From CALDOK01 sp964481655 (GTDB lineage: Bacteria > Myxococcota_A > UBA796 > JAFGLY01): a DNA stretch of 64,000 nt. A model generated the notes under the pieces. That model worked only from the letters and a program-made list of their open reading frames with translations, did not search any database and was not told the origin of the DNA. Positions 52,980 through 61,974 of the stretch are shown here, in pieces. How positions within the stretch are numbered: the first letter of the stretch is position 1; each line of letters begins with the position of its first letter. The stretch covers positions 1-64,000 of the forward strand of contig CAYZVO010000011.1 in NCBI GenBank assembly GCA_964481655.1, given 5' to 3'. The translations under genes were made by a program, and so were the position numbers.

Positions 52980-54773
52980 ATGTACGAGCTCGGCAAGACC
53001 CTCACCCGCCCCGTCCAGTTCCCCCGCCGGACCCGCGGCATGCTGCGCCGCCTGCACATGGCCTTCATCAACGGCGAGCAGACCCCGACGCACTTCGAGC
53101 GCATCACCACCACCCTGCTGCACGGGCGCCGCGACCTGCCCGAGTGCCTGTACGAGGTCGATCCCGACGCCATGCCGGCTCCCTTCGCCATGTGCTTCAC
53201 CCCCGACGCGCTGGACGCGCTGCTGGGGACGGTCGGCCGCCGCTACCCGGAGTCCGGCGCCAAGGGCTTCGGTCCCATGAACGGCATCGGCTTCGACCTG
53301 GTCGCCTTCGATGAGCGCGGCTCCGCCGCGGCCCAGGGCACCCTCTACAGCCCCGATGTGGAGTGGGGTGACGAGCAGTGCGCCTTCCACCTGGACCAGC
53401 CCGAACCCCGGCTGCGCCTGTGGACCGGCGACCTGCACAGCCACCCCGGCCGCTACGGCCGCCCCTCGCCCGAGGTGGGCGTGGGCCTGGGGGACCTCGG
53501 CTACGTGCGCAAGGTCTTCGAGCTCAACGAGGCGATGCAGTGGTTCCTGCTGCCCATCCTCACCCGCACCGGCCCCAGCTCCCGGCAGGTCGTCATCCAC
53601 CCCTGGGTGGTGAGCCGCGACAACCCCACCCGGCCCCTGCTGGCCCCCGAGGTCCGGGTCTGCCCCGCCTCGGAGTTCCCCACCCGCGAGTTCAACCCCC
53701 GCTGGGTCGCCGGGGTGTCGAGCGAGCCCGCACCCGACGACGATCAGGTCGAGCGCGAGGCGCCCGAGATCCTCGAGCTCCAGCCCGCCACCCGGGCCCT
53801 CGGGGTGACCGCCTACCCCGTGCCCGACACCGTGCTGGCGGGGCACACCCTGAGCGACACCGCCGCCCTGCGCGATCAGCTGGTGAAGCGCCTGCGCGGC
53901 GTGGTCAGCCCCTCGTTCCACGAGCGCTGCGTGCTGGTGGTGGGCGTGGGCGCCGGCAGCCTGATGGTGGAGAAGCTGGCGCGGATGAGCCCCCGGGAGA
54001 TCCGCATCTGCGACTTCGACGTCATCGAGGTCCACAACCTGGCCCGCACGGCCTACACCATGGAGGACGCCCTGCGGGAGCGCCACAAGACCGAGGCCCT
54101 CGCCGAGCGCCTGGTGGCCATCAACCCCACCGTGCGCGTGGTGAGCTACCAGGGCTCCCTCACCGAGGCCCCGCCGGAGCAGCTCGAGGAGATGTTCGAC
54201 GGGGTGGACCTGGTCGTCGCGGGCACCGACAGCTTCGAGGCCCAGCGCCTGATCAACACCATGGCGGTGGCCACCGGCACCCCGGCGCTGTTCGTGGGCA
54301 TCTTCGAGAACGCCCAGGGCGGCCGCATCGTGGGCACCCTGCCCGAGCACACCGGCTGCTACCGCTGCGCGACCCCCGGCCGCTACGCCCAGGCGGAGCA
54401 AGGACAGGGGGCCGCGGCCACCGACCTGCACGGCGCCCACGGCTCCATCGCGGACTGCCAGTTCATCGACATGGTGGCCCTCAAGCTGCTGGTGGCCATG
54501 CTGGAGCGGGACACCCCGAGCCAGGCCGGCCGCTTCTTCGACCACCTGGGCGACCGCACCGAGGTGCAGCTGCGCTGCGACCCCGAGTTCGAGCACTACC
54601 GCGGCATGTGGGACGACGCGCTGGGCGACCTGCCCGACGACCAGTCCGGCGCCCTGCACGGGCTGATGCTGCACGCCATGGACACCGTGTGGCTGTCCAA
54701 CCCGCCGGACGCCCACTGTCCGGACTGCGGCAGCCCGCGCGTCGAAGAGACCAGCACCCCCCAGGAGGACTGA
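52980..54773 (+). CDS. JAB (MPN+) isopeptidase - E1 (ThiF) fusion protein
   Basis: 597 residues. Residues about 85-210 hold a JAB domain with His153-Ser-His155-Pro156, Ser163 and Asp172; the Ser-Asp spacing is longer than in the usual HxHPx6Sx2D. Residues 290-575 are an E1/ThiF adenylation domain: Gly322-Val-Gly324-Ala-Gly326-Ser, Asp345-Phe-Asp347-Val-Ile-Glu350 ... His-Asn-Leu-Ala-Arg356, Ile-Asn-Pro-Thr-Val and Gly-Thr-Asp-Ser-Phe-Glu-Ala-Gln-Arg. Cys460-x2-Cys463 and Cys580-x2-Cys583 form a zinc tetrad as in MoeB/E1s, and Cys493 could be the thioester Cys. The protein would both activate a modifier and remove or process it. It follows the E2 gene by 31 bases and precedes the unfoldase by 2. 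Confidence 0.85.
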   Translation: MYELGKTLTRPVQFPRRTRGMLRRLHMAFINGEQTPTHFERITTTLLHGRRDLPECLYEVDPDAMPAPFAMCFTPDALDALLGTVGRRYPESGAKGFGPMNGIGFDLVAFDERGSAAAQGTLYSPDVEWGDEQCAFHLDQPEPRLRLWTGDLHSHPGRYGRPSPEVGVGLGDLGYVRKVFELNEAMQWFLLPILTRTGPSSRQVVIHPWVVSRDNPTRPLLAPEVRVCPASEFPTREFNPRWVAGVSSEPAPDDDQVEREAPEILELQPATRALGVTAYPVPDTVLAGHTLSDTAALRDQLVKRLRGVVSPSFHERCVLVVGVGAGSLMVEKLARMSPREIRICDFDVIEVHNLARTAYTMEDALRERHKTEALAERLVAINPTVRVVSYQGSLTEAPPEQLEEMFDGVDLVVAGTDSFEAQRLINTMAVATGTPALFVGIFENAQGGRIVGTLPEHTGCYRCATPGRYAQAEQGQGAAATDLHGAHGSIADCQFIDMVALKLLVAMLERDTPSQAGRFFDHLGDRTEVQLRCDPEFEHYRGMWDDALGDLPDDQSGALHGLMLHAMDTVWLSNPPDAHCPDCGSPRVEETSTPQED

Positions 54774-54775
54774 TC

Positions 54776-56920
54776 ATGGACCTGCGCCAGCTCGAGCCCC
54801 ACGACGTGGACTACCTCGCAGACCAGTACAGCCGCGAGCGCCTGCTGGTGCTCGAGCAGGTGCGCCTCCCCCGGGTGTTCCAGCCCGATCACAGCGACGT
54901 CGTGTTCCTGGACACCCAGGCCGGCTGCGAGGTCTACCTGGACGCCCGGGTCCGCTACCGCGGCGGCGAGCCCAGCTGGCAGCAGCTGCTCGAGCGCGAC
55001 CCCGATCCCGGGGGCACCCGCCGCATCCTGCAGGGCGCCGCCGACTTCCCCCAGGCCGTGCTCGCCCTGCTCGGGGCCCTGGACGACGCCGCCGTCCCCG
55101 CCCCTCAGCCCCAGCCCGAGCGCCCCGCCCGGGAGCCGGCCGCCGGCGATCCCCAGCTGCGGGACCTGGTCCTGGAAGCCGCCGAGGCCGAGCACGCTCC
55201 GCCCTGGATCGGCCGCGAGGACGAGCTGCGCTCCCTGATCACCAACCTGCTGCGCGAGAGCAAGCCCGGCGTGGTGCTCTGTGGACCCGCCGGCGTGGGC
55301 AAGACCACCGTGGTCAAGATGCTGGCGGCCCGCATGGCCGAGGAAGGCCGCGTCCCCGCGGCGCTGCGGGATCTGCCCCTGTACGACCTGCAGCTGGGCG
55401 GGCTGCTCGAGAACGCCCGCGTGGTGGGGGACATCGAGCGGCAGGTGCGAGAGCTGCTGGAGCAGCCCGGCCGCCCCATCTTCTTCGTGGACGAGATCCA
55501 CCAGCTCACCCGGCCCGAGCTCGCGCCCCTGCGCGACCTGCTCAAGCCGGCGCTGGCCGAAGGCTCCCTGCGCATGATCGGCGCCACCACCCCCGTGGAG
55601 TGGCGCCGGGTCAAGGACGCGGCGTTCAAGCGCCGCTTCATGGAGCTGAACGTGCCCGCCCCCAGCCCGGAGGACACCTTCCGCATGCTGACGGGCCGGG
55701 TGGAAGCCCTGGCCAGGCACCACGGGCTGGCCTTCGGCGAGGACACCCTGCGCGAGGCCATCATGCTGGCCGACCGCTACCTCCCCGCCCGGCACTTCCC
55801 GGACAAGGCCATCGATCTGCTCGACCAGGCCGCCGCCATGCAGCGCACCGAGCAGGAGGCCTCCGAGGCCGAGGCCGCCCTCGAGCGCGCCTGGCTGGTG
55901 GAGGCCACCGCCTCCCACAGCGGCCTGGACCGCGCCCTGCTCGACGCCACCGCCAGCGGCCAGCGGGTGGAGGACACCGTGGCCATGCTGCGGGAGCGCC
56001 TGCTCGGCCAGGACCCGGCCTTCGACCAGATCGCCGCCACCCTCCGGACCCGCTGCTCCATGGGCTTCGTGGGCTGGCGCCAGGCCCTCGAGACCCTGCG
56101 GCCCACCTGGGACCGCCGGCCCCTGGCCACCTTCCTGGCCTGCGGCCCCACCGGGGTGGGCAAGACCGAGACCGCCCGCGTCCTGTCGGAGGCCTTCTTC
56201 GGGGGGCGCATGATCACCCTCAACGGCAGCGAGGTGGGACCCGAGGCGCCCCACGGCATCGCCATGTGGACCGGCTCTCCTCCGGGCTACGTCGGCAGCG
56301 ACCAGGGCGGCGTGCTCACCAACGGCCTGCGCACCCACGGCACGGCCCTGATCCTGGTGGACGAGCTGGAGAAGGCCAGCCCCGAGGCGGTGCAGAACGT
56401 GCTGCTGCCACTGCTGGGCGACGGCACCGTCTCGGACCGCAACACCGGCGAGACCCTGGTGGCCGCGGACTGCATCGTCTTCTGCACCAGCAACATCCCC
56501 CTCGAGGAACCCGCCCGCGCCGCCCTGGGCTTCGGGGACCAGGCCCCCGTCGTCGAGGACGGCTGGGTCGCCCGGGCACTGCAGCGCTACCTGCGGGCCG
56601 AGATCGTGGGCCGCTTCAACCGGATCCTGCGCTACCGCGGGCTGGAGCTGGACACCCGCCTGCGCATCTGGGACAGCCTCCAGCAGCAGCTGGCCCAGCG
56701 GGTCGGCGAGGGCAGCAGCTTCACCCTCGACGACGACGCCCAGGCCCTCGTGCGCCAGCGCCTGGCCGGCCTCGAGAGCGGCGCCCGCGGCATCCGAGAC
56801 CTGTTCCGGGAGTGGATGCTGCCCCTGGCGGTCCAGGCCAGCCCGGGGGAGGATACGCCCGTCACATCACAGGACGGCCGCCTCGTCACCGCCGAGCCCC
56901 CGGAGCCGGAGAGCCCGTGA
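54776..56920 (+). CDS. Hsp100/Clp-family unfoldase with two AAA+ domains and a novel N-terminal domain
   Basis: 714 residues; AGGAGG overlaps the end of the JAB-E1 gene. The N-terminal 140 residues are not the usual Clp_N repeats. AAA-1 has Walker A 170-177 and Walker B Phe-Phe-Val-Asp-Glu (236-240); AAA-2 has Walker A Gly-Pro-Thr-Gly-Val-Gly-Lys-Thr (457-464), Walker B Leu-Val-Asp-Glu (527-530), the pore loop Gly-Tyr-Val-Gly (504-507) and sensor Thr-Ser-Asn (571-573). A Leu-Gly-Phe tripeptide (584-586) after the sensor lies where ClpA/ClpC carry their ClpP-docking loop. There is no long coiled-coil middle domain, so it is nearer ClpA/ClpC than ClpB. It should unfold proteins; the N-terminus could recognise the modifier of this system. 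Confidence 0.88.
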   Translation: MDLRQLEPHDVDYLADQYSRERLLVLEQVRLPRVFQPDHSDVVFLDTQAGCEVYLDARVRYRGGEPSWQQLLERDPDPGGTRRILQGAADFPQAVLALLGALDDAAVPAPQPQPERPAREPAAGDPQLRDLVLEAAEAEHAPPWIGREDELRSLITNLLRESKPGVVLCGPAGVGKTTVVKMLAARMAEEGRVPAALRDLPLYDLQLGGLLENARVVGDIERQVRELLEQPGRPIFFVDEIHQLTRPELAPLRDLLKPALAEGSLRMIGATTPVEWRRVKDAAFKRRFMELNVPAPSPEDTFRMLTGRVEALARHHGLAFGEDTLREAIMLADRYLPARHFPDKAIDLLDQAAAMQRTEQEASEAEAALERAWLVEATASHSGLDRALLDATASGQRVEDTVAMLRERLLGQDPAFDQIAATLRTRCSMGFVGWRQALETLRPTWDRRPLATFLACGPTGVGKTETARVLSEAFFGGRMITLNGSEVGPEAPHGIAMWTGSPPGYVGSDQGGVLTNGLRTHGTALILVDELEKASPEAVQNVLLPLLGDGTVSDRNTGETLVAADCIVFCTSNIPLEEPARAALGFGDQAPVVEDGWVARALQRYLRAEIVGRFNRILRYRGLELDTRLRIWDSLQQQLAQRVGEGSSFTLDDDAQALVRQRLAGLESGARGIRDLFREWMLPLAVQASPGEDTPVTSQDGRLVTAEPPEPESP

Positions 56921-57669
56921 GCACACCCCGCGACATCGTCATCGGAGACGTCCACGGCTGCACCGAGCAGCTCGCGGCGCTGCTGGCGGAGGTCGAGCTG
57001 GCGCCGGGCGACCGGGTGCACCTGCTGGGAGACCTGGTGGATCGGGGTCCCGACCCGGCGGGCGCCGTGCGCGCCGCACGCAGGCTGCTGGCACGCCACC
57101 CTGGCAGCAGCTGCCTGATGGGCAATCACGAGCTGAAGCTGCTGCGCCGGCACGACCGGGGCCGGGGCCTGCCCCCCTGGGCCGCAGCGCTGACCGCCGA
57201 AGACTGGGCCTTCCTCGACACGCTGCCCCTCTACCGACACCTGCCCGACCACGACGCCGTGCTGGTCCACGGCGGCTTCTTCCCGGCGTTCTTCGAGGCG
57301 TACGAGCGGCTCGGCCCCCTCTCCCCCAGCTGGCGCAGCGAGCGCCACAAGCGGGGCAAGCGCCTGGCCCGCTTCGTCTACATCCGCAGCGTCGACCCCC
57401 GCGGCAACATGGTCGGCCTGGGCGAAGAGGGTCCCGCCGACGTGCACTGGACCGCCCGCTACGACGGCCGCGAGGGGCACTGCTTCTTCGGCCATGACCC
57501 CCAGCAGGACCCGCCCGAGCCCCTGCGCGCGCCCCACGCCACCGGCCTGGACACCGCCTGCGCCTTCGGCGGCCGCCTGACCGCCGCGATCCTGGTCCCC
57601 GGCTGCCCGCCTGCAGACGCCGAGCTGCGCTGGGTGCCAGGCCTGCCCGCGGAGCTCGCCGCGACCTGA
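56917..57669 (+). CDS. PPP-type metallophosphoesterase (protein phosphatase / Ap4A hydrolase-like)
   Basis: 250 residues from GTG 56917 (GTGA overlap with the unfoldase). Metal motifs are Gly-Asp-Val-His-Gly-Cys, Gly-Asp-Leu-Val-Asp-Arg-Gly-Pro-Asp, Gly-Asn-His-Glu and Val-His-Gly-Gly-Phe, with a last His in Phe-Phe-Gly-His-Asp. All are complete. The family removes phosphate from Ser/Thr or cleaves diadenosine tetraphosphate. Tight coupling to a protein-unfolding gene makes a signalling role plausible (inference). Confidence 0.85.
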   Translation: MSTPRDIVIGDVHGCTEQLAALLAEVELAPGDRVHLLGDLVDRGPDPAGAVRAARRLLARHPGSSCLMGNHELKLLRRHDRGRGLPPWAAALTAEDWAFLDTLPLYRHLPDHDAVLVHGGFFPAFFEAYERLGPLSPSWRSERHKRGKRLARFVYIRSVDPRGNMVGLGEEGPADVHWTARYDGREGHCFFGHDPQQDPPEPLRAPHATGLDTACAFGGRLTAAILVPGCPPADAELRWVPGLPAELAAT

Positions 57670-57734
57670 GCCTGCGCTGTCCGCCCACCGCGCTCCCCTG
57701 CGTCTGACAGGTCGAGCGACCAGCGGAGGGCTCC

Positions 57735-59033
57735 ATGGACAACCAGTTTCGCGAGCGGATGAGGGCCCAGTTCGGGCACGGCGGCCATGGCGGCGACGAC
57801 GGACCGCCCCTCCCCGGCGCCGGCTACCCCGGCGAGGTCCAGGACGCGCTGCACGACGAGCCGCCCCCCACGCCCGCGCCGCCCATCGAGCCCCCCATCG
57901 CCGTGGCCGCCGACCGGCCCGCGGGCGTACCCGAGCAGGCCGAGGCCGCACCCGCCCCCATGAGCGTGGTGCTCTTCGGGATCTCGGGCCACGGCAAGAG
58001 CATGTTCGAGGCCTCCATCTACCAAGCCTCGATCCAGCAGGGCCAGGAGCCCTGGCTCCAGGACGATCCCGGGGAGCTGAACGGCCCGCCCTACCGCTTC
58101 GTGGTCACCCCCCGGGGCGAGGAGGCCCAGCGCATGCACCAGCAGGCCCTGGACGTGCTCACCCAGCGAGGACGCGCCTTCCAGGCCACCGACCAGCCCG
58201 AGGTCCACCGCTACGGCGTGACCGTCACCGAGCAGGGCTCCACCTGGCGCCCGCCCACAGCCCTGTCGGCCGAGCTCGAGTTCCGCGACGGCCCTGGCGG
58301 CGGCCTGGTGCCCTCCGAGGAAGAGGAGCGGCAGGGCCAGGATGGCCCCCTCGAGTGGGAGCAGGCGCTGCTGGAGGCCGGGCGCGACGCCGAGGCCCTG
58401 GCCCTCTGTGTCGATCCCCTCACCCCCCAGCGCAACCGCCTGGCGCGGCGGATGCCGCGGCTCATCGGCGAGTTCGCCACCGAGCGCCCGGCGCGCCAAC
58501 AGGTGTTGACCGTACGCCACCGCATCATGCGTATGCTCGGCCTGGCCCGCGACGCCGGCTCCGGCCAGCGCCGCGAGATCCGCCTGAACTGCGAGCGCTT
58601 CCTGCTGGTGCTCACCAAGGCCGATCTGCTGGTGACCCACCACTTCGATCGGGCGGAGGCGCGGGTGCGCCCCGGCGCGCGACCTGTGGACATCGCCCGG
58701 CGGATCGATCCGGTGCGGGTGGCCTGGCGGGAGCTGGGGGGGACCCTGCTCAACCAGATCCGCTTCCACCTGCCCAAGGACGCCCAGTTCGCCGTGGCGC
58801 TGACCAGCGCGTGGGGGTTCGACCCCCGCACAGGCCGCCCGCTGATGGACGTCGACGGCGCGGAGCCCCACCTCCAAGCCGGCGAGGATCGCGCTGAACT
58901 CTACAAATATTGGCTTCCATTCGGAGTCAGGGAGGCCAGCCTCTTCTTGGTCGCGGGCAGGCTCGAGGGCCCCGTGGCGCTGGTCACCGAGGAGAGCATC
59001 GCGGCCGCGAGCCAGCTGGAGCCGCTGCGGTGA
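57735..59033 (+). CDS. P-loop GTPase, conflict-system type
   Basis: 432 residues; GGAGGG precedes the ATG. Residues 1-75 are a Gly/Pro-rich disordered lead. G1 is Gly82-Ile-Ser-Gly-His-Gly-Lys88-Ser89, G3 Asp185-Gly-Pro-Gly188 and G4 Thr-Lys-Ala-Asp (294-297), so guanine binding is likely. An insert with many acidic residues lies between 185 and 260. The layout matches GTPases that occur with a large partner protein in bacterial GTPase-associated systems; the next gene, overlapping by GTGA, encodes such a large protein. Last residues end in a long amphipathic helix. Confidence 0.72.
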   Translation: MDNQFRERMRAQFGHGGHGGDDGPPLPGAGYPGEVQDALHDEPPPTPAPPIEPPIAVAADRPAGVPEQAEAAPAPMSVVLFGISGHGKSMFEASIYQASIQQGQEPWLQDDPGELNGPPYRFVVTPRGEEAQRMHQQALDVLTQRGRAFQATDQPEVHRYGVTVTEQGSTWRPPTALSAELEFRDGPGGGLVPSEEEERQGQDGPLEWEQALLEAGRDAEALALCVDPLTPQRNRLARRMPRLIGEFATERPARQQVLTVRHRIMRMLGLARDAGSGQRREIRLNCERFLLVLTKADLLVTHHFDRAEARVRPGARPVDIARRIDPVRVAWRELGGTLLNQIRFHLPKDAQFAVALTSAWGFDPRTGRPLMDVDGAEPHLQAGEDRAELYKYWLPFGVREASLFLVAGRLEGPVALVTEESIAAASQLEPLR

Positions 59034-61885
59034 GCGCCCTGCTCGCCAGCGACCCCCGCGGCCTCGCGGGGACGGCGGTCACCGCGGAGTGGCTGGAGTA
59101 CGGCAAGGCCTGCGTCAGCCACGACGGGCCGATCCTGCCCGGGGTCGAGTGCTGCGTGCTGGCCCGCTCCGTGGCCTTCCCCCCGGACCTGCTGCGGGCC
59201 TGCCGCCCCTACCGCCTGGGGCCGGGAGGCCACGAGCGCCCCGAAGGCCGTCGCCGGGAGGTGCCCCACGGCTTCCCGCACACCACCGTGCTGCGCCCGC
59301 TGGTCGTCGGCGGCACGCTGCGAAGCGTGGCCTACCGCCTGCGCCGCCGCTCGGAGCGCGGTGAGGGGATCCCGGGGCGCACCTATTGGTTGGGTCGCTA
59401 CCTCTGCGCAGCGGCCGAGGCCCCCCTGGCGGCCATGTGGGCGGGCCTCGACGCCGCCCCGCTGCAGGGGATCACCGCCCCGGAGCGCGGGAACCAGGGT
59501 GCGCCCTTGTCTCTGTGGCCCCCCGCCCTCCCCCCCAGCGACGACGCCCAGCTGCGCTTCGTGGGCGCCGCCCTCGAGCTCGCCGGCGCCGGGGTCCCCA
59601 TCGGCGTCGCCGGGCCCATCCCCGAGGCCGTCTTCCAGGCCTGGGCTCAGGCCCTGCGCGGGCTGCTGCCCGCCTCCATCCGCCCCCTGATGAGCGCAGG
59701 CTGGGGGGTCACCCCCGCCGCCACCGGGGAGCTGGGCCTCAGCGCAGCGCCGGCCTTCCTCGAGACCTGCGCCGTGTTCGGACCCGACGGCCGCCTCATC
59801 CAGCTGCCCACGTCCTGCCCGGGCCGCGGGACCCAGCGCCCCTGGCACGACGACCACACCGTCCCCGGGCGCATGCTGGCCTGGCGGGTGCTGGGGTCCT
59901 CCGCGCCGGACCGAGACGAGCCCCCCACCGCGGCGATCCTCGATGACCCCACCGACGGCGTGCTCCGCCAGGACGAGCCCCGGGTCCAGCGCGCCCTGCG
60001 GCGGCCGGGCCTGGTGGTCCTGGACCAGGAGCGGGTGCGCTCGAGCGCAGCCTGGCTGGCCGGCGACGACGACGGCCAGGCCGGCGAGGGCTTGCACAGC
60101 GGCCACTGCAGCTTCTCCACCGGCGCCGACCAGCTCTTCGCCGCCGCCCTCGAGGCTCTGGGCGACCCCGGGCGCCGCCTGCTGGCCGACCGGGTGATCC
60201 GCGGCAGCCTGGGGTCGCGGCACGCCCAGCGCCACCTGGCCGTGCTCGCCCAGCACCGCGGCCCCGGCGCGGCCCGCGCCATCCTGCACGCCGCCCTGCT
60301 CCGCGACGACCGCGGCGCCGTGATGCGGGCCCTGGCCGCCGCCACCACCGCGGGAGAATCCGCGGGGGTGTGCGCCGAGCTGGAGGCCCTCGGTTCCTCC
60401 CTGCAGCACCTGCTGGCCGAGGACCCACCCGATGAGGCGGACGCCAGCTCGATCCGCGGCCTGAGATCGCGAGACCGCGCGGCCATCGCCGCCATGCTCG
60501 AGGCTCGCTGGAGGACCCCCGACGCCGACGCCGAGACCCGACAGCGTCTGCTGGGCTGGGCCCTGCTGCTGGCCCCCTTCCCCACCCGGGACCCCCTGCT
60601 GGCCCTGCTGCAGGGCACCCCCCTCGACCACAGCGCGCTGCCTGTGCTGTCGAGCGAGGTGGCCTCTGGCCGGGTCCCGCCCCAGCTGCTGCCAGCGGTG
60701 GCCGCCGCGGCCCTGAGTCACCACGACCACCTGCGCGCGTCGATGCTGGCCGACCCCATCGCCTGGCGCCCCGTGCTGTCCCGCTGGCCCCCCGCGCTGC
60801 TGGCCGCCCTGTTCCCCCGGATGAGCGACCGCTGGGAGCACGGCACGCCCACCGCAGACGACCAGAGGGTCGCCGACGCCCTGGCGCAGTTCACCCCGGA
60901 CCGCGCCCTGCTGGGCTCCCTCATCAGCGCCCACCACCGTCGCGGCGTAGCCCACCGCGGCCTGCCCTTGCTGTGGGCCTGGGCCGGCCGGCAGCCCCGG
61001 AGTCATGGCGAGGACCTCGACACCATCGACATCCTGCGGGCGCTTCACCAGGGCCGCCTGCCCCAGGGCCCGAGCCCCGACCCCCAGGTCCTGGACCGCA
61101 CAGCCTGGCTGCTGCGGGTGTCGGGTGTGGCCCGCGAGCTCGCCCCACAGGCCCAGGGGCTGCTCGATGGGGCCCGGCGTCCCTGGCAGCCGCTGCTGGT
61201 GCTGGAGATCTTCCCTGGTGAGGACCTGATCCCCAGCCCGGCCCAGCTGGCCAGCCTGGTCCCCCACCGCGACGCCCTGCGGACGCAGCTGCGCGGCCCG
61301 GTCCACCCCCGACGCCGTCGGCGGCTCGCCGTCGCGACGCAGGGCTTCCACGCCACCGCCTTCCCGGGCGGTGCGCCGGGCCCGCGCTTCGATCCCGCCT
61401 ACGTCCACAGCTGCCTGTGGGCCGGCTTCCGGGGGGTCCCCATGGAGGACCAGGGCTCCCTGGCCGAGGCCCTCGAGGCCTGGTCCACCGACGAGCGCGA
61501 CCAGGCCGCGCTGCTGCGAGCCTGGATCGCCGATGTGGACAGCGAAGACCCCAAGCAGCGCCGCCGGGTGGTGGTGCGCGGTGTGGGCGAGGGCCTGCTC
61601 CCCATCGCCCAGCGACAGGGCATCCCCCTGCTGTGGCTGGAGACCGCGGTGGAGGCCATGGACAGCCCCGTCGGTGCGATGGAGCGCGTGCTCGACCGGC
61701 TCGGCCCACGGCGCGCCCGGGTGGTCGTGGACGACGATCCCCTCGCCCCGGCCATGACGCCGCTGGCGGCCGACACCCTGCAGGTGGCGGGCTGGTTCCA
61801 GCGGGTGCTCGAGGACCTGTGGCATCCGGGTCTGCTCCGGATCCTGCGCCGCGCCTGGTGGGCGCAGGGGGGCGAGCGGCGCTGA
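59030..61885 (+). CDS. Large GTPase-associated protein (GAP1-like layout), function unknown
   Basis: 951 residues from GTG 59030 (GTGA overlap). The N-terminal 130 residues are beta-rich and contain Cys-Cys-Val-Leu-Ala-Arg-Ser with a following Phe-Pro-Pro-Asp-Leu-Leu-Arg, a pattern I associate with the N-terminal domain of GTPase-associated protein 1. The middle (150-420) is mixed; from about 430 on it is helical with many Arg, Asp and Leu (repeat-like). No catalytic motif stands out. The call rests on size, N-terminal pattern and gene order with the GTPase, not on a search. The gap to the next gene has a run of 8 A (61888-61895), rare in this GC-rich DNA. Confidence 0.55.
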   Translation: MSALLASDPRGLAGTAVTAEWLEYGKACVSHDGPILPGVECCVLARSVAFPPDLLRACRPYRLGPGGHERPEGRRREVPHGFPHTTVLRPLVVGGTLRSVAYRLRRRSERGEGIPGRTYWLGRYLCAAAEAPLAAMWAGLDAAPLQGITAPERGNQGAPLSLWPPALPPSDDAQLRFVGAALELAGAGVPIGVAGPIPEAVFQAWAQALRGLLPASIRPLMSAGWGVTPAATGELGLSAAPAFLETCAVFGPDGRLIQLPTSCPGRGTQRPWHDDHTVPGRMLAWRVLGSSAPDRDEPPTAAILDDPTDGVLRQDEPRVQRALRRPGLVVLDQERVRSSAAWLAGDDDGQAGEGLHSGHCSFSTGADQLFAAALEALGDPGRRLLADRVIRGSLGSRHAQRHLAVLAQHRGPGAARAILHAALLRDDRGAVMRALAAATTAGESAGVCAELEALGSSLQHLLAEDPPDEADASSIRGLRSRDRAAIAAMLEARWRTPDADAETRQRLLGWALLLAPFPTRDPLLALLQGTPLDHSALPVLSSEVASGRVPPQLLPAVAAAALSHHDHLRASMLADPIAWRPVLSRWPPALLAALFPRMSDRWEHGTPTADDQRVADALAQFTPDRALLGSLISAHHRRGVAHRGLPLLWAWAGRQPRSHGEDLDTIDILRALHQGRLPQGPSPDPQVLDRTAWLLRVSGVARELAPQAQGLLDGARRPWQPLLVLEIFPGEDLIPSPAQLASLVPHRDALRTQLRGPVHPRRRRRLAVATQGFHATAFPGGAPGPRFDPAYVHSCLWAGFRGVPMEDQGSLAEALEAWSTDERDQAALLRAWIADVDSEDPKQRRRVVVRGVGEGLLPIAQRQGIPLLWLETAVEAMDSPVGAMERVLDRLGPRRARVVVDDDPLAPAMTPLAADTLQVAGWFQRVLEDLWHPGLLRILRRAWWAQGGERR

Positions 61886-61974
61886 CCAAAAAAAACTTCG
61901 CGGCGCCCGTCCCCAGCTGTCCGGCGACCGGCCCGGGCTGCGTGTCACCCCATGTCCCCCCCGCCGGAGCGCCC

